Origin: Arthrobotrys musiformis
Taxonomy: Eukaryota; Ascomycota; Orbiliomycetes; Orbiliales; Orbiliaceae
DNA: 64,000 nt
NCBI GenBank assembly: GCA_036971715.1
Contig: JAVHJL010000008.1
Coordinates: forward strand, 1,984,001-2,048,000
Reading direction: 5' to 3'
This document shows positions 48,601 to 60,500 of this stretch, one piece after another. A program made the translations under genes and the position numbers. Under the pieces are notes generated by a model that was not told where the DNA came from, did no database searches, and worked only from the letters and a program-made list of their open reading frames with translations. Within the stretch, counting starts at the first letter, position 1. Every line of letters starts with the position of its first letter.

Positions 48601-49864
48601 ATGGTCGAAGTGGAGGCCGAAGGACCCTACAGGGTCACTGTCATCAGCACCATCATCATCATTAGTAGCAGCACCAGCAGAGTCACATATTACTGAAACT
48701 GCCGGCACCGGAGATGGAACCAGCGCGCAAACCTTCAGTTCGATGCGGAGAGCCCTCCAATCAAAAGAAGAGCTCGAAGGTGCAATCGTAGTTATGGAAA
48801 AGACATCTCTTATCCGACGCGGGGAGGGCGGGGAGATCTGGGTGCACGACCTCATTCGGGAGGTTCTACTGGAAAGACTGGAAGAACAGGAGCGAAGGGA
48901 ATATCTATTATACGCTATACAGATCATCAGATGGGCCTTTCCGTATACGGAGGGCGGAGAAAAAATTGCAAAAGCCAGACTTTACATGCCGCATTCGACG
49001 GAAGTGTACAAGTCGATGAAAAGCCAAAAGTTGGTGAATGACGATAGGACCAAGGTAGGGCGGTTGATAGCGCTGTTCTTTTTTGAGGATGGGAGGTATG
49101 ATGACGCAATTGCGTCGTTTGAGGAAGTGTTAGAGGACATGAACGCACAGTTGAGTTATAATTCAATCATTGTGATTTGGGATATCGCAGCTTGTTACCA
49201 AAGAAAAAACGATCTGAAGAGGTCAATGGAATTCTTCGATCGGGCGGTGGGCGGTGTCCAAAGCCTGGAGGAAAGGGGGAAAGTGGTGGACCAGATCTGG
49301 AAATGTGATATTTTTCGTGAGAGAGCATTTGCACTCGGAAAACTAGGACGATTCAAAGAGGCGAGTGAGCTGAATGCGAAAGTAATCGCTGAGCTCGAGG
49401 CGATGGAGCCGTCCTCATACAGGGACCGAACTCTATTATCCGCCGTTCGTACTGCCGGCCTTGTGCACTTCTGGCAGGGGGATTATGGAAATGCGTTGGA
49501 GCATCACGAAAGGGCACTTAAAGGCTGGGAAGGGCAGCCGAAAAAGAATAATTATTGGGTCATGGTTGCGTGTTCAGCTGCTGCGGACGCCTCTCGGTTG
49601 CTAGGGCAATTTGAAAAGGCGTTGCGCTACGGCCAGCAATCGCTTCGTCTTGCACAGGAGATCTATGGAGACAATCACCCAGAGTGGGCAGGGACTCTTC
49701 TTACAACAGGGCTGATACACAGCGATAAAGGTGAATATGACAAGGCTTTGCAGTGCTTTGAGCAGGTGATTCCGATATATGAGATGGCATATGGGAAAGA
49801 TCACAGATGGACGAAACAGGTTGTTCAGTATGCACAAGAAGCACAATCAAAGCTATCCGTGTAG
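45668..49864 (+). CDS. NLR-type receptor: alpha/beta hydrolase - NB-ARC - TPR
   Basis: Five exons: 45668-46134, 46197-46542, 46608-46901, 46994-47258 and about 47553-49864, giving ~1227 aa. Residues 1-75 form a small beta-alpha fold often found before such hydrolases. An alpha/beta hydrolase follows (~155-440): AVMGLTPHPYGVW, the nucleophile elbow GHSYGG with Ser263, and FFFGTPHRG. Then comes NB-ARC: P-loop GMPGLGKS (512-519), Walker B WMLVIDDIWD (585-594), VLFSTRD (612-618) and GGLPLAL (677-683). A basic Lys/Trp-rich and Ser/Ala-rich insert sits around 790-840. The C-terminal ~270 residues are kinesin-light-chain-like TPRs. This is the architecture of fungal NLRs carrying a SesB-like hydrolase, thought to act in non-self recognition or cell-death signalling. 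The 294-nt fourth intron is unusually long; an alternative acceptor at 47579 also keeps the frame. Confidence 0.88.
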
Positions 49865-52577
49865 GGCTGTTATCGGGGTTTCATACCTGGGTATTGAGGT
49901 AGCAATGAAATTAGTCTTATCGCGAACACAGTATAAGATCTTAAGAACCACCTTGTCTCCTGTGGTACGCCGCCCCGCTATTGGCATCCGAGGCCGTAAC
50001 AAATATACGGCTTCACTAATTCGTCTCGAAATCGAGAAGTGAAACCTTGCAATATCATTCTTCTTCCTCAGCTGATCAGTTTTACGATTCCTCTGGGGGG
50101 GATTCAAATCCGTTGAAAGGCTAGCTAGTACAGTGCCCCCCCCCCGATCTCGATGCTCAACGGATACAGTACAGAAGTAGGCATTTCTTCCACTAGTAAA
50201 GATATACACGCGCGCACACACATATATATACTACCGACGACTATTTACAAGATAGGCTTTATAGCAAAGAAACTAAGAATGCACTAATGCCAATCGATAA
50301 TTCTAATAGATATCCCTTTGGGCAGTCCGGGCACGAGACCACCTTGCTGTAATCATTTGCACACCTCCCATCATAGGAGGGATATTTATAATCAAAGCAA
50401 CCCACCATAATTCCTTACGCTTACTACTGCTCATAGCTTTACTGCATACCTGCAGCTCCATCAATAGTCGAAATGGTTGTTTTAAATATTTTACCTGCAG
50501 GTATTAGTATAACAATAAACCTAACATAGCTCCGTACATGCGGCGACTATGTCAGAATATATAGTAATTGTCGTTGTATTAATTAGACCCCGATTTGTGG
50601 TTTCGCATACATAAATTTATAAACCCGAGAGGCTGAGGTCTGTGGAGAGCAGTTTTCCAGCCATTACATTGATAACGTGCTTCTAGGTTAATTTAAAATG
50701 TCAATGTATGTAAATTTTCTTTAACCAAGTAACTAAGGCATGCATCGGCTTTCATTTCTCTATATACTTTGATATAGATACCGTACATACACTTTGTATT
50801 GGTAAAGAATTGGTTCCTAACCCTAGTTATAGTAAAGACTCTAGATCCTCAAGCATACTGGCCTCATCGGCGGGGACATTATCCACAGACGTAATTCTTT
50901 CTAAATATTACCAAAGCTAAGGCTTCCACAACCTAAAATAAAAGCTAAGTCGTGAACTTCGTGTTGTCCGGCATCGCAAGGCCAGTGTCGCAGTGGGTGT
51001 AACATCACATAATGCAACATCGCCACAACACATTCTGCGAAAGAATAACACACGCAACCCTTAGCAGATTTGTTGCAAATTCTATTTGGGAGTATGGACA
51101 ACATTCGGGCTAGTTCATGTTGTCGAGACTGCGTTCGGACCATAAATAACCTTCAGGTATCTCCCAAACATACCTTCCCGCATCATGCTAATTAAATAGA
51201 TGGATAAAAAGCACACCTCCTTCTCAAAGCATCTACAAGACGCCCAAACACACTGATAAGTAATATTTCCTTGAAATATCAGCGCATGAGCATGTATATT
51301 GTGTACTGGCAATAGTAGCTAGCAGGTGCCGACGGCACCACGGAAACCCGACTGCTCGGCTCTTGCTACTAGTGGGTAAGTACGCCGGAATTTTAGTTAG
51401 TCTAGGTACGAGACCAGTTAGAATTTAAATACTAGCTATCTAAATTTTACTGATGAGCTTAGGTTTAGATCTATGTTCTAAAAAATATATTTATGTTCCG
51501 AATTCCACTTCAGTTCTACCTACAAGCCTATTTATAAACCTTCCTACAAACCTTCCTATAAGCCTACTTAGCAGTCTGCTAGCCGGCCTATCAGCCTGTC
51601 GGTTAGCCTATTTATCGGCTTGGTCTATAATATTTTGTTCTACATTATTCTATTTTATTCTTCTTGTTTTTCGTGGATTCTGATATAGAACCTTCTAGCA
51701 GAAACAACCTAGATTAAGACCTTTCCCCCCCAAGGAGGATTTATCTAACTATGAAAAGGCCCTGAATTGCAGCCAGGCAACTACAAGATCAATTTAATTA
51801 AAGCTTACCAGAATAGTATCACCCACATTTGGAGTGTAGTCTTTCCCAAGTACCCATTTCTCTTCGAACGAATCGCACATATAGATTTAACCTTCTTAAT
51901 TCGTCCTTGAGCGGTACATAACCTGTTTAGTCATTGGTGCGTGGCGGACTGAAATTTTAGCCCCATCTTTATCATCTGATATCGATACCCCGTTACAAAG
52001 CGCTAAATCGTCCAAATGGAAAGTCTCTTCTATCTTCGAGTTCCAATTCGAATTTGGACCTGAAATCCGATTCCGATTCCGAACCGGTACCTAAGCCCGA
52101 ACCCAGCCCATCGCGTCAATACTATCAAACCATCTCTCACCAAAACTGCATCAGAATTCGCCAAAATCTCCATCGAGGAGGTCAAATGTGACTGTATAGT
52201 TCAGGAACAATAAACACAAAGTAAAAATACAAAAATAGTTGCGCCTATTAATATATTTCGTGTTATAACATCAATCAAGTCATCCACCTGAAATAGTCTA
52301 ATTAACAGAATTCCCACCGTTACTAATTGCATCTAGAAGAAAAATTAAGATAGACAAAGAACCTTCAGAATGTAATTCAAATTCTAGGTATTGATAGAAC
52401 TCGCAGGAGGTATCACCGGAGATTTCGGTGGCACCCCCGTCACCGGCAAGCCAAGCAGTTTCGCATACTCAAATAAACTAAATGACTCTCTATTCGATAG
52501 CTCATTCGGTTTGCTTATCAACGTGGCGCACGGTCAGCTTGACGTTCGCAAAGTGCGTCAAATCGGGGAAATTGGAC
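49865..52577. other. 2.7-kb gene-poor region
   Basis: No gene supported. A degenerate short tandem repeat lies at about 51510-51630, and motif copies at 50326-50342 and 51401-51416. The first few hundred bases may be the NLR 3' UTR. Confidence 0.55.
51510..51630 (+). repeat. Degenerate ~12-nt tandem repeat
   Basis: Imperfect units of the form AARCCTWCYTAY recur (ACAAGCCTATTTAT, AAACCTTCCTAC, AAACCTTCCTAT, AAGCCTACTTAG) and decay toward the right. The matching frame gives a leucine/serine-rich repeat with no known domain. Confidence 0.6.
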
Positions 52578-53327
52578 TTACAACAATATAAAATCACTCC
52601 TACACCACGCTTCGAATACACTCTTAGCCATTTGTACCTCCTCAGCCCCGAAACCACTTTGCACCCGTTCCAGCAGCAGATTCTCAAATCTCGTCGTCGC
52701 CGTATTCACCAACCGCATTGCCGCGGCTTCGAAACATCGGGGATAATACCCCGCACTCTCCCAATCGACAAGACAAATACTCCCATCCGATTTCCGCAGA
52801 ATATTCCGCGGCACCACATCCGGATGGCAAAGCACCAAATCGCGGTCTTTAAACGAAACCTTCGGATGGGTTTTAACCCTTCTGTTCACCCAAATTTCCA
52901 ACTGATCAATGGTCCGGAAATTCGGAAAATCGCTTTCCCACAGGAAGCCGCGCGAGATACCGCCGCCGAGGGAGCCGGGTATTTTTCCAGAGATGCTGTG
53001 GAGGTGTTTGAGCACATCGGCCACTCTTTCTGCTAAGTCGTCATATTCAGAATCTAGAATGGGGATCGCATCGATGTATTCCATGACTATGTAGTATTTT
53101 CTCTCATATTTGAAGGTTCGGTAAACTTGCGGAACGTATACTATCTTAGGGTCCAGAACCGCTCGGGCTAGGCGAAGGTTTTCTGCTTCCTCCCGCCGGA
53201 TGTGGGTTCCAAACTTGACTACAGCTTGGTCCGAGATCTTCACCACATTAAAACAGATCTTGTTCCTATCCGGGCGGGAGCACAGCTGCGCTAATTCGGA
53301 GTCTGATAGTGTCTCGTGGAGGGCCAT
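52578..53327 (-). CDS. Aminoglycoside-phosphotransferase-like (APH) small kinase
   Basis: A single 249-aa frame. The fold of small-molecule kinases is visible: a Lys in the N-lobe (AVVKFG, Lys38) with a helix Glu (RREEAENL, Glu47), the hinge YYIVMEYIDAIPI, the catalytic loop LCHPDVVPRNIL (His168, Asp170, Asn175) and the metal-binding LVDWE (Asp188). At 249 aa it is shorter than most APH proteins; the extreme N-lobe glycine loop is weak, reading LCSRPDRNKICF. Such proteins are numerous in fungi and their substrates are mostly unknown, so the name does not imply antibiotic resistance. No introns are needed. It is isolated, with gene-poor DNA on both sides. Confidence 0.88.
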   Translation of the reverse strand: MALHETLSDSELAQLCSRPDRNKICFNVVKISDQAVVKFGTHIRREEAENLRLARAVLDPKIVYVPQVYRTFKYERKYYIVMEYIDAIPILDSEYDDLAERVADVLKHLHSISGKIPGSLGGGISRGFLWESDFPNFRTIDQLEIWVNRRVKTHPKVSFKDRDLVLCHPDVVPRNILRKSDGSICLVDWESAGYYPRCFEAAAMRLVNTATTRFENLLLERVQSGFGAEEVQMAKSVFEAWCRSDFILL

Positions 53328-53827
53328 CGCGATATCGAGAGATCGTTGAAAATGTAAAGTTGAAGGTAGGTTAAAGGAACGGCGACGTTGGGCGTCTTTA
53401 TAGCTTTAAAGATCCAAGCTAAGCTCGCTACCGTGCCGCCCGCCCGCGCCGCCAACGTTGCAACAGCCACGCGAGTTAGTTGGCAGAATCAAAAGCGATG
53501 CTTAAGATCGGTGCGACTCTGATCCTCCTAATCTCACTCCTAAATCATTTACATATATTACACCCCGTGGTCGGCGTCGTTGGAGCCCCCATTCACTATC
53601 TAGTCTAGCTAGGGTGGACCCCCCTCGCCGACACACTAGTAATCCCAGGAAGCCAGAATGGAATTGGCCATATTGGTGACTTAATGACCATGTAGTAACA
53701 CCCAACTCGAATTCCAGGTTCCCTATAATCCGCATCACTACCAGTAGACCCATTCCCCAGCCGTATTTCCTCCCGTATTGATTCGACTAGTCTTACGGAT
53801 CCGCGGATCCGCCTTCTTGTAGAAGCC

Positions 53828-53850
53828 ATATATATATATATATATATATA
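53828..53850. repeat. (TA)n microsatellite
   Basis: A run of about 11 TA units. Confidence 0.85.
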
Positions 53851-54363
53851 GATCAGTATTGAATATCAATGCTCCTAAAAACTCCGTATATATAGAAAGG
53901 CATCCTTTTGCGAAGTCAAGGAATGAGACCCGTATAGTAGGTAAAATAATGGAAACACCTAAACGCTCCGTATCCTGTGAAGAATCCGAGGCCCCTGTAA
54001 ACCGCCTTCTTTTCACGCATGCACGAGTTTATGTTAACTTTAACTATAGCAATATCCCTTTGCAAATTTGCTGTAAGTTGTAGAAGGCTTCAGCATCAGG
54101 CCACAGATATAGGGTACATACACCAGCCGGCATAGTTGATATCAGTGTATAGTAAACGCTTCTTACTAAACCATGGCGAACGTAGATATCTATATTTACA
54201 GACCCGTAGATCTGATCCACCACGGCAGCAAAAGAAGCATACAAACCAATCTCGTCCCCGTCTTACCAAGATATATACCAGATACACCACTCTAGCCTCG
54301 AAAGCAGTGCATGCAATTTATAGATCTATGGCACCAGCACCTCGTAGCCTCGAATCCAACATA

Positions 54364-54564
54364 CCCAGTCTCGAACCCAGGCGCCAACATACCCCCAATA
54401 CAGCAGACTTCTAAACCTATACGCTTGTCTCGTAAACCGGAGCTGACCGAACGTACCGTATCCGATATTACAACTTCGCATCCAAGTGAAATCCGTTTCG
54501 TTTCTCGGGTTGGTATGAATACGTCTGCATCCGCAGACGTCTGTACTTTATCCCGTAAACCAGG
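54364..54564. repeat. Cluster of three dispersed-motif copies
   Basis: CCCAGTCTCGAACCCAGG (54364-54381), GCTTGTCTCGTAAACCGG (54423-54440) and CTTTATCCCGTAAACCAGG (54546-54564) are all in the same orientation, opposite to those at 61-62 kb. They link the GTTTACGAGA and GGGTACGAGAC variants as one family. Confidence 0.6.
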
Positions 54565-54777
54565 TTCTATTGTGTCTGTCTGTACTAGACCGCCCCGCTT
54601 AATACAATCTACGTCCGATAGCCTCGAATCCAGTGCGTTTGAGGAAGAGATAATTCAATCGACATGTATACACTCTAAAGCAAAAAGCCATATCTAAACC
54701 AAAACCTAACCTCCATAACAAACCATAACATAACAAAAAAAAGCGATAACATAATATACATCCCATCCCATAACCCC

Positions 54778-56052
54778 CTAGCGCCTCCCATACTTCCCCC
54801 CCTCCATCTCAACCCCATCCTCAACAACCAACAACTCCTCCGCCCCCTCCTCCTCCATCAACTCATCCCCATCCAACAACCCCCCTTCCTCCTCCTGATC
54901 ACTCTCCAAAAACCTCGTATCAGAAACCACCCCGCCAAAGATCCCATTAAACACCCCCATAGCCCTCCCCGCAATCCCATTCCTCTTCTTCCCGCTCTCC
55001 TCATCATAAACCCCTCCACCGCTCAAAGTCCTCTCCAACTGCTCCTCAACTTCATCAGAATACCCATCATCCAACCCCACCTCCTCCCCTTCCCCGTTTC
55101 CAGTCCTGCCTCCAGCAGAGCTGTTAACAACCCTCCTCCTCTCCTCAGCCTCCAACTGCCTCGCCCGTCTAATAGTGCGTTTATAAATAAACCACCCAGT
55201 CCCCACCCCCAATAAAGCGCCTAATATCATACTCCCATAATTCAACGCCTTAGTAGCTCCATCCATCTTCTCCCCCGTCTCCCCAAGAACCTTCATCTGA
55301 TGCCCAATAAACACATGAATAAACAACTTCGGACTCGCCACCGCCCCCGCAACCGCAAACTTCCACGCCTGAACCGTAGGAAATGTACTCATCGCTCCGT
55401 TGGAAATACTATACGGCAGCGGACACAATCGAATCATGCACAGCAGCTTCAACCCGTCGTGTTTTAGGGTTAGTGATAGCGCGGCGAAGCGTTTGTCCGT
55501 TGCTACCATTCTTTGCGCGAAGTCGCGGAAGTAGAGGCGACAGGCGACGAATGCTGCTGTTGAGCCGATTACCGTGCCTGAAGCGGCGATGTACCATCCG
55601 TTCGGGACGCCGTAGATGAATCCCGCGAGGGTGATGGAGGTCGAGTACCCAATCATAGGCGGGAACGCAGACACGAACGTCCACGCGAATAATATCAAAT
55701 ACCCATACGGCATCGCCCTACCCCATCATCAGTAAACCACCCAAAACTAAAGGGAAAGGGATACATACGCCCACCGATCCGCCACCGGCGAAAACCAATG
55801 AAATATAGCTTCATGATAAACCACCCCCAGCAAAATAACCACATTAACAACAGCAAGCACAGAACACCCAACGATCTTCTGCCACAAGCTCAATTTATTC
55901 CAGTATCCCACAGCCTTCCGCTTCAACTTCCATATATTCCCGATGATATTTGATGATGTAGATGTAACGGATGTGGTAGACGATGATCGGGACCGTCTGC
56001 CCCGCGGCCAGGGGTTCGTAGGCGTCGATGTTCTCGGTCGTTCGGTCGCCAT
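54778..56052 (-). CDS. TVP38: Golgi membrane protein Tvp38 (VTT / DedA superfamily)
   Basis: Two exons, 56052-55769 and 55717-54778, give 407 aa; the intron is 51 nt. Tvp38 is a multi-pass protein of Golgi/ER vesicles; relatives in the VTT family (TMEM41B, VMP1, DedA) act as lipid scramblases, which may be its role. The N-terminal ~50 residues are Ser/Thr/Arg-rich and cytosolic. A first helix is IVGCSVLAVVNVVILLGVVY. The VTT core runs from PYGYLILFAWTFVSAFPPMI through GYSTSITLAGFIYGVPNGW, SGTVIGSTAAFVACRLYFR and the conserved MIRLCPLPYSISNGAMST to a final pair of helices ending in GALLGVGTGWFIYKRTIRRA. The C-terminal ~130 residues are strongly acidic and Gly-rich, as in other filamentous fungi. 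Confidence 0.93.
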
Positions 56053-57194
56053 CGTTGTTGAGGTGAGCTCGAGCTGAGCGGATGTAAATGGATGCGAGTG
56101 GTAATCTAGCTGACGTCGGCAAGCTGACGGGATCTAATTCGGCCACCTACTGCTTATATAACCCTCCACCGGCGGTGGAATCGTCAAAAAGTTCCCGCGG
56201 GCGCCGGTGTCTATATAACCTCCCCCGCAAAAATCCCATCAACCAGCAACAGGACTCCCAAAAAATAAAATAAAAACCAAAAAAAACACCGTATTCCGAA
56301 TCCAAGGGGCAGATGACAAAAAGGTAGGTAACAGCGAACGTAAGATCGAATACAAATGCGATGAGCCCGTTTGCGGAAAACTCCCATCTCAGAAACCCGC
56401 AGGATCAAACCCCTGGTTTCAACTCCCCCAAAAATAGCCGTACCCAAAATGTCACACACACCTCACATCTCCGGACTTAAATTCCACTTCAAGAAAACAC
56501 ATCCACTTCATAAAAGTTCAATATAAAATAAAATATACACATCGAAGTCTTTCAAAATAATATAAAATATAAAATATAAAATTATCAGTTCACGCCCGAT
56601 GGCAGGCAAAGGTAACCAATCAAGCAAAAAGCAAGAAACTTTTTCGCACTGTCAATGCACGTGCATGCCAATTGCCCAATATCTGAACGATAAAAATGAG
56701 AAAAATGAGTGAAAAGTCCCTCGAAAACGGACAGAATGAAGAGAAGAAAAAAGGAATGCAATGCCATGCCACGCATTCGCATCAATCGCCCACCAAAAAT
56801 TTAAAGAAGAAAAAGAAAAGGTATATCAATGTAGTCTGAACGAAAATGTAGAAGAAGAAAACGACGAAAGCCCGTGAAAAAAGCGACAAAACAGAAAGCC
56901 GACGACATTGACAAAAAGAAATCCGTATTATGTAGACACTCATAATAAAGCCGGTCAGTAGCGACCCTCGATGCTGATAGGTAGCATCAGAGGCGAATTG
57001 GACAAAGGAAATGGTATAAGCTAGCATCAAAAGAGTAAAAAAAAAAAGATCCCTTCCATATAAAACCCAGGGACATCAGAGAAAAGAATCGAACGCCAGT
57101 GCCACATATCATTACATCCCCGTCGATTTGAGAAATAGTATTATCCGAATCGAAGGGGCAGAAAAAAAAGGGGTTAAAAAAGCGATTATGATGT
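56053..57194. other. Intergenic; palI 3' flank and TVP38 promoter
   Basis: No gene. A/T-rich TAAAATA-type repeats at about 56520-56585. The plus strand is A/G-rich from 56700 to 57180, probably the 3' UTR of palI. Confidence 0.55.
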
Positions 57195-59682
57195 TTAATA
57201 TCCAAACCCGCCGCGTCGGCCCCGCGCGCCGCCCGCACCAGCACCAACACCACCACCGGCCCGCGGTAGCTCAAAGTCGGGGTTGCTAGCTAGGATTTGT
57301 TCGTGTTGCCGCGGCCGTCTGGGGTCTCTATTGGGCATGCTGGGAGCACCCTCGCCCTGCCATCTCGGATTGACTCCCCTCTGGCTGATGCTCGTGAAGT
57401 GGCTGCTAGTCGACATCGCGGGGCTACGCTGGCCGGGTTGCAATTCTTCGTAGGAGCCGCTAGGATCCTGGTAGGCTACATTATTGCTTCGAGGCTCGCG
57501 CTGGGGTGCATTGCTGCGATCTTCACGTGCATCAGGTGGGTACTCCGCAAGAGCCATTGTCGGTGGTGGGGTATATCCGGGCGTCAGAATCGCTGGAAGA
57601 CCAGTCGGGTTGGGTGGTGCGGTTTCAAAGCGTGGATCAACGTCCTCGTAGTAATCCTGCGATCGTCGCGGCCGGGGAGGGGAAGACGGGTGGGTTGGCT
57701 GTGGGGGAGATGCAGTCGTCGGTAGTTCGACGGGCAGCTCAGCTACAGGTCCCTCCGGGCGTGGCGACTCCTTGCCGCCGGCAGCGGCCCAAGCAGTCCT
57801 CGGTGGCACGTACCTAAAAAACAAAAAAGTTAATGAGAGTTCAATTTGATGTGGGGAATTGGGAAACGTACTCGTCTTGGGAATACTTGCTGGCAGGACT
57901 TTGCAGGGCCGGGCTGGGAGTTCTGTTCTGTCCCGGGTGTCCAACCGCCGCCAATCCGACAGGATCCACATTCATGATCGGAGCTGCATCCATCTCATAT
58001 GCGTCGTACCTGTTGTTGTTGGTGTGCTGGATTTCAGTGGGGAGCGGTGGAAGAGAGGCGTATCGTGGGTTTTCAGCTTGCATATATCCGATATTGTCTG
58101 GAGGTAGGATTTCATTGGTAGGTCTGCGTGGAGGTGGTCCGTACGGTCCGCCCTGGTCGATTGGTGGTGTCTCGATGGTCGGCCTCCTGGGTGGTGGTCC
58201 GTAGGCTCCACTCTGATCAAAGTTCATTTCGTTCCCTCTCGGCGGTGGTCCGTACAAATTATCACTCTCGAATCCGGGGCTCGGTCCTCGGAAGTCGGAG
58301 GGACCTTGATCTCCGGGTCTCATGAAGATTGGTGGTGGACCGGGTCCGATGTACGGTCTCTCCTCGACCGAGTTCATCGACCCGTTGGGTCCCCCGACGT
58401 AGAATCCGTTCGGTCCACCGCGTCCTCTAAAGGAAGGTCCGCCTCTGGGTCCCATACCCGGACCGCCTCTGGGTCCCATTCCACCTCTTGGTGGGCCAAA
58501 TCCACCGCCTCTAGGTCCCATACCGCCAGGTCCACCTCTGCCTCTCATCATCATCGGCCCGCCTCTCGGTGGGTATCCACCCCGTCCGCCAGGGCCCATC
58601 ATCGGCATCGGTGGAGTTCCGTGCCTATCAAACGACGAAGCAGGTCCAAATCCATCGGAGTTCATAGTATGATTCGATCTCTGTCTGCTGAGCCCTGAGT
58701 TAAAGTCTGGGTTCTCTGGGTCGCCGGGGGTCGGATGTCGGGGAATGTTGGGGTTGAATCCACCAGGACGGTCCGGATTGGGGAAGGCAGGTAGATCGTT
58801 ATGTTGCTGCTGAGGTTGAGGCGTCTGCCCACGAGGGTTGAGGGGGGTCCTGTCGTTGTCGGTGCTGGTCTTGTTACTGGAGACATCGAATGTTGCGAAT
58901 TCGGGGATCTTTGGTTCACGCATCATGGGAGCAGGGGAAGTTCCACCGACGGCGGTTGTGGAGTTGTTGCCAAAGTCGGACTGGTTGTCGCGTTGGTGGA
59001 TGGCGGCGGCACGTTGCTCACGATAGGCCTCGCCGTTCATCTCAGCGTTGACGGCGATCCTTGCCTTTTGGGCGGCTCTGGAGACGACGGTGCGCCTCAT
59101 GGCACAGGTCATGATGCCGGCGGTCAAGATGCAGATAGTAGCAGCAAGGACGAGCCAGCCACCCCATGACAGATGCGGGATGAAGAGGAGGATGTCGACC
59201 AAGAAGGCGAGGAGGGTGACCAGGAAGGTGGGAAGGGCGAAGAGGAGGGTCGCAAGGAGGTACTTGGGGTTGTTGGAGGGGCCGTGGAGGTGGGAACAGG
59301 CGGCGAGGATCATAAGAACGAGGGTGAAGGCCGCAGCGATAGGGTGGATGATGAGCAGGCTGGAAAGGGAGTGGCGGGCATTGGACGGCAGCGAGAAGTC
59401 AGTCCTGGTGGGATCCTTTAAAGCCGTATCTGCATTTATCGAGTGGAGTTAGTGTCTGCCTGTATATCAGATTTGATGAGTAAGGAAGCAAGTACCAGGA
59501 TTGTAGCCGATCTCGATGGGAGAGCACTGGTCGCCGACACAGTAGCCGAAGACGCCGTAGGAGACATTCTCGTAGGTGGCGAGGGTGATGGGCTTGATGA
59601 TGGGGACGGAGATGACGCTGATGAGGAGGAGGGCGAAGGCGGCGAAGAGCAGGATGGTGAGGGGGGTAGCCGCGCGAATCAT
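57195..59682 (-). CDS. palI: pH-response regulator PalI/Rim9 (SUR7/PalI family)
   Basis: Three exons: 59682-59496, 59429-57872 and 57813-57195, giving 787 aa. PalI/Rim9 is a plasma-membrane partner of the PalH sensor in the alkaline-pH pathway that activates PacC. Four membrane helices are seen (TPLTILLFAAFALLLISVIS; LIIHPIAAAFTLVLMILAAC; YLLATLLFALPTFLVTLLAFLV split here into one region; WLVLAATICILTAGIMTCAM). The signature GYCVGDQCSPIEIGYNP sits in the first extracellular loop, with HPIAA later. The long cytosolic tail is typical of Pezizomycotina: Gly/Pro/Arg/Met-rich repeats (GGMGPRGG units), repeated YGPPPR motifs, and a Pro-rich final exon. The tail makes long spurious antisense frames. 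The intron ahead of exon 3 is short (58 nt). Confidence 0.94.
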
Positions 59683-60500
59683 CTCTCCCTCTCTCTTTCT
59701 CTCAAACTATAACAAAGTATAGTATCAAGAAGAGTCGCCGGTGCAAGAAAAAGACGGTCGGAGTCGATATTATACGGTCGAGTCGAAGAGGGAAGGACAG
59801 GTGAGATTTTGGTTTGATGTGATTAGATCAGATTCCTCCCAGCGGAAAAGACAGCCTCCACAGCGAATCCTGGCTTCCAGAGCAAGATTGTCGGTGATTA
59901 ATATTATTATTGATATTCTTATGTAATGAGCGTCGGACTGGTTAGGTCGATGGTGAGGATGGTGAGGGTGAGGTCGAGGGAGAGGAAGAGGAGGGGGGTA
60001 GGAGAGAGGTGAGGTTGAAGAGAGATGGAGATGGATGGCGATGGTGAGCAAGGAAAAGAAAAGAGCAGCGCCCCTAAATGGGATCAGAGCAAAAGTGTTG
60101 TTGTCGTTGTTGTTGATGAGACCACCTCCAATTTCCTTCAAATCAAAAGTAATCAACGTGAGCAAACGGCCCGTGGATATTATTATTATTTGGGAGGAAT
60201 GTAAATAAGTCTGCAGCTGGAATATAATAAATATAATATAAGAGCAGGAATGGGCGGTCTTGAACTGGAAATGGGAATGCCGTTGAAAGAATGGATCCAA
60301 TTGAGGCTGGCGGGGGCTTAGTCTCACTTTCTGTCGGTCGTTCTGTACTGCCTCGCAGGAAGAACACAGGAACAGGAACAGGAAGCTATTCCCCTTCTTC
60401 CTTCCTTTCTTCGAGAACAAAGACAGGCACACACACACACACATACATAAGTCAGTACCCAGGAGGTATGTTAGTATGAAAGTATGTATGTTCTGTTGGT
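59683..60500. promoter_or_regulatory. Upstream region of palI
   Basis: The coding strand is strongly pyrimidine-rich at about 59935-60010, and an (AC)n microsatellite lies at about 60428-60443. Both are usual in fungal promoters and 5' UTRs. A 224-aa minus frame here is Leu/Ser/Pro-rich low complexity and was not accepted as a gene. Confidence 0.45.

Larger units (their letters stand above)
53328..54777. other. Gene-poor region
   Basis: No gene. Contains a (TA)n run at about 53828-53850 and three copies of the dispersed motif at 54364-54381, 54423-54440 and 54546-54564. Confidence 0.55.

Noticed and set aside
48436..48927. 163-aa minus-strand frame
   Set aside because: Antisense to the NB-ARC/TPR exon of the NLR, with Ser/Pro-rich shadow composition.
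59770..60444. 224-aa minus-strand frame upstream of palI
   Set aside because: Low-complexity Leu/Ser/Pro/His sequence from the pyrimidine-rich palI leader; no domain.
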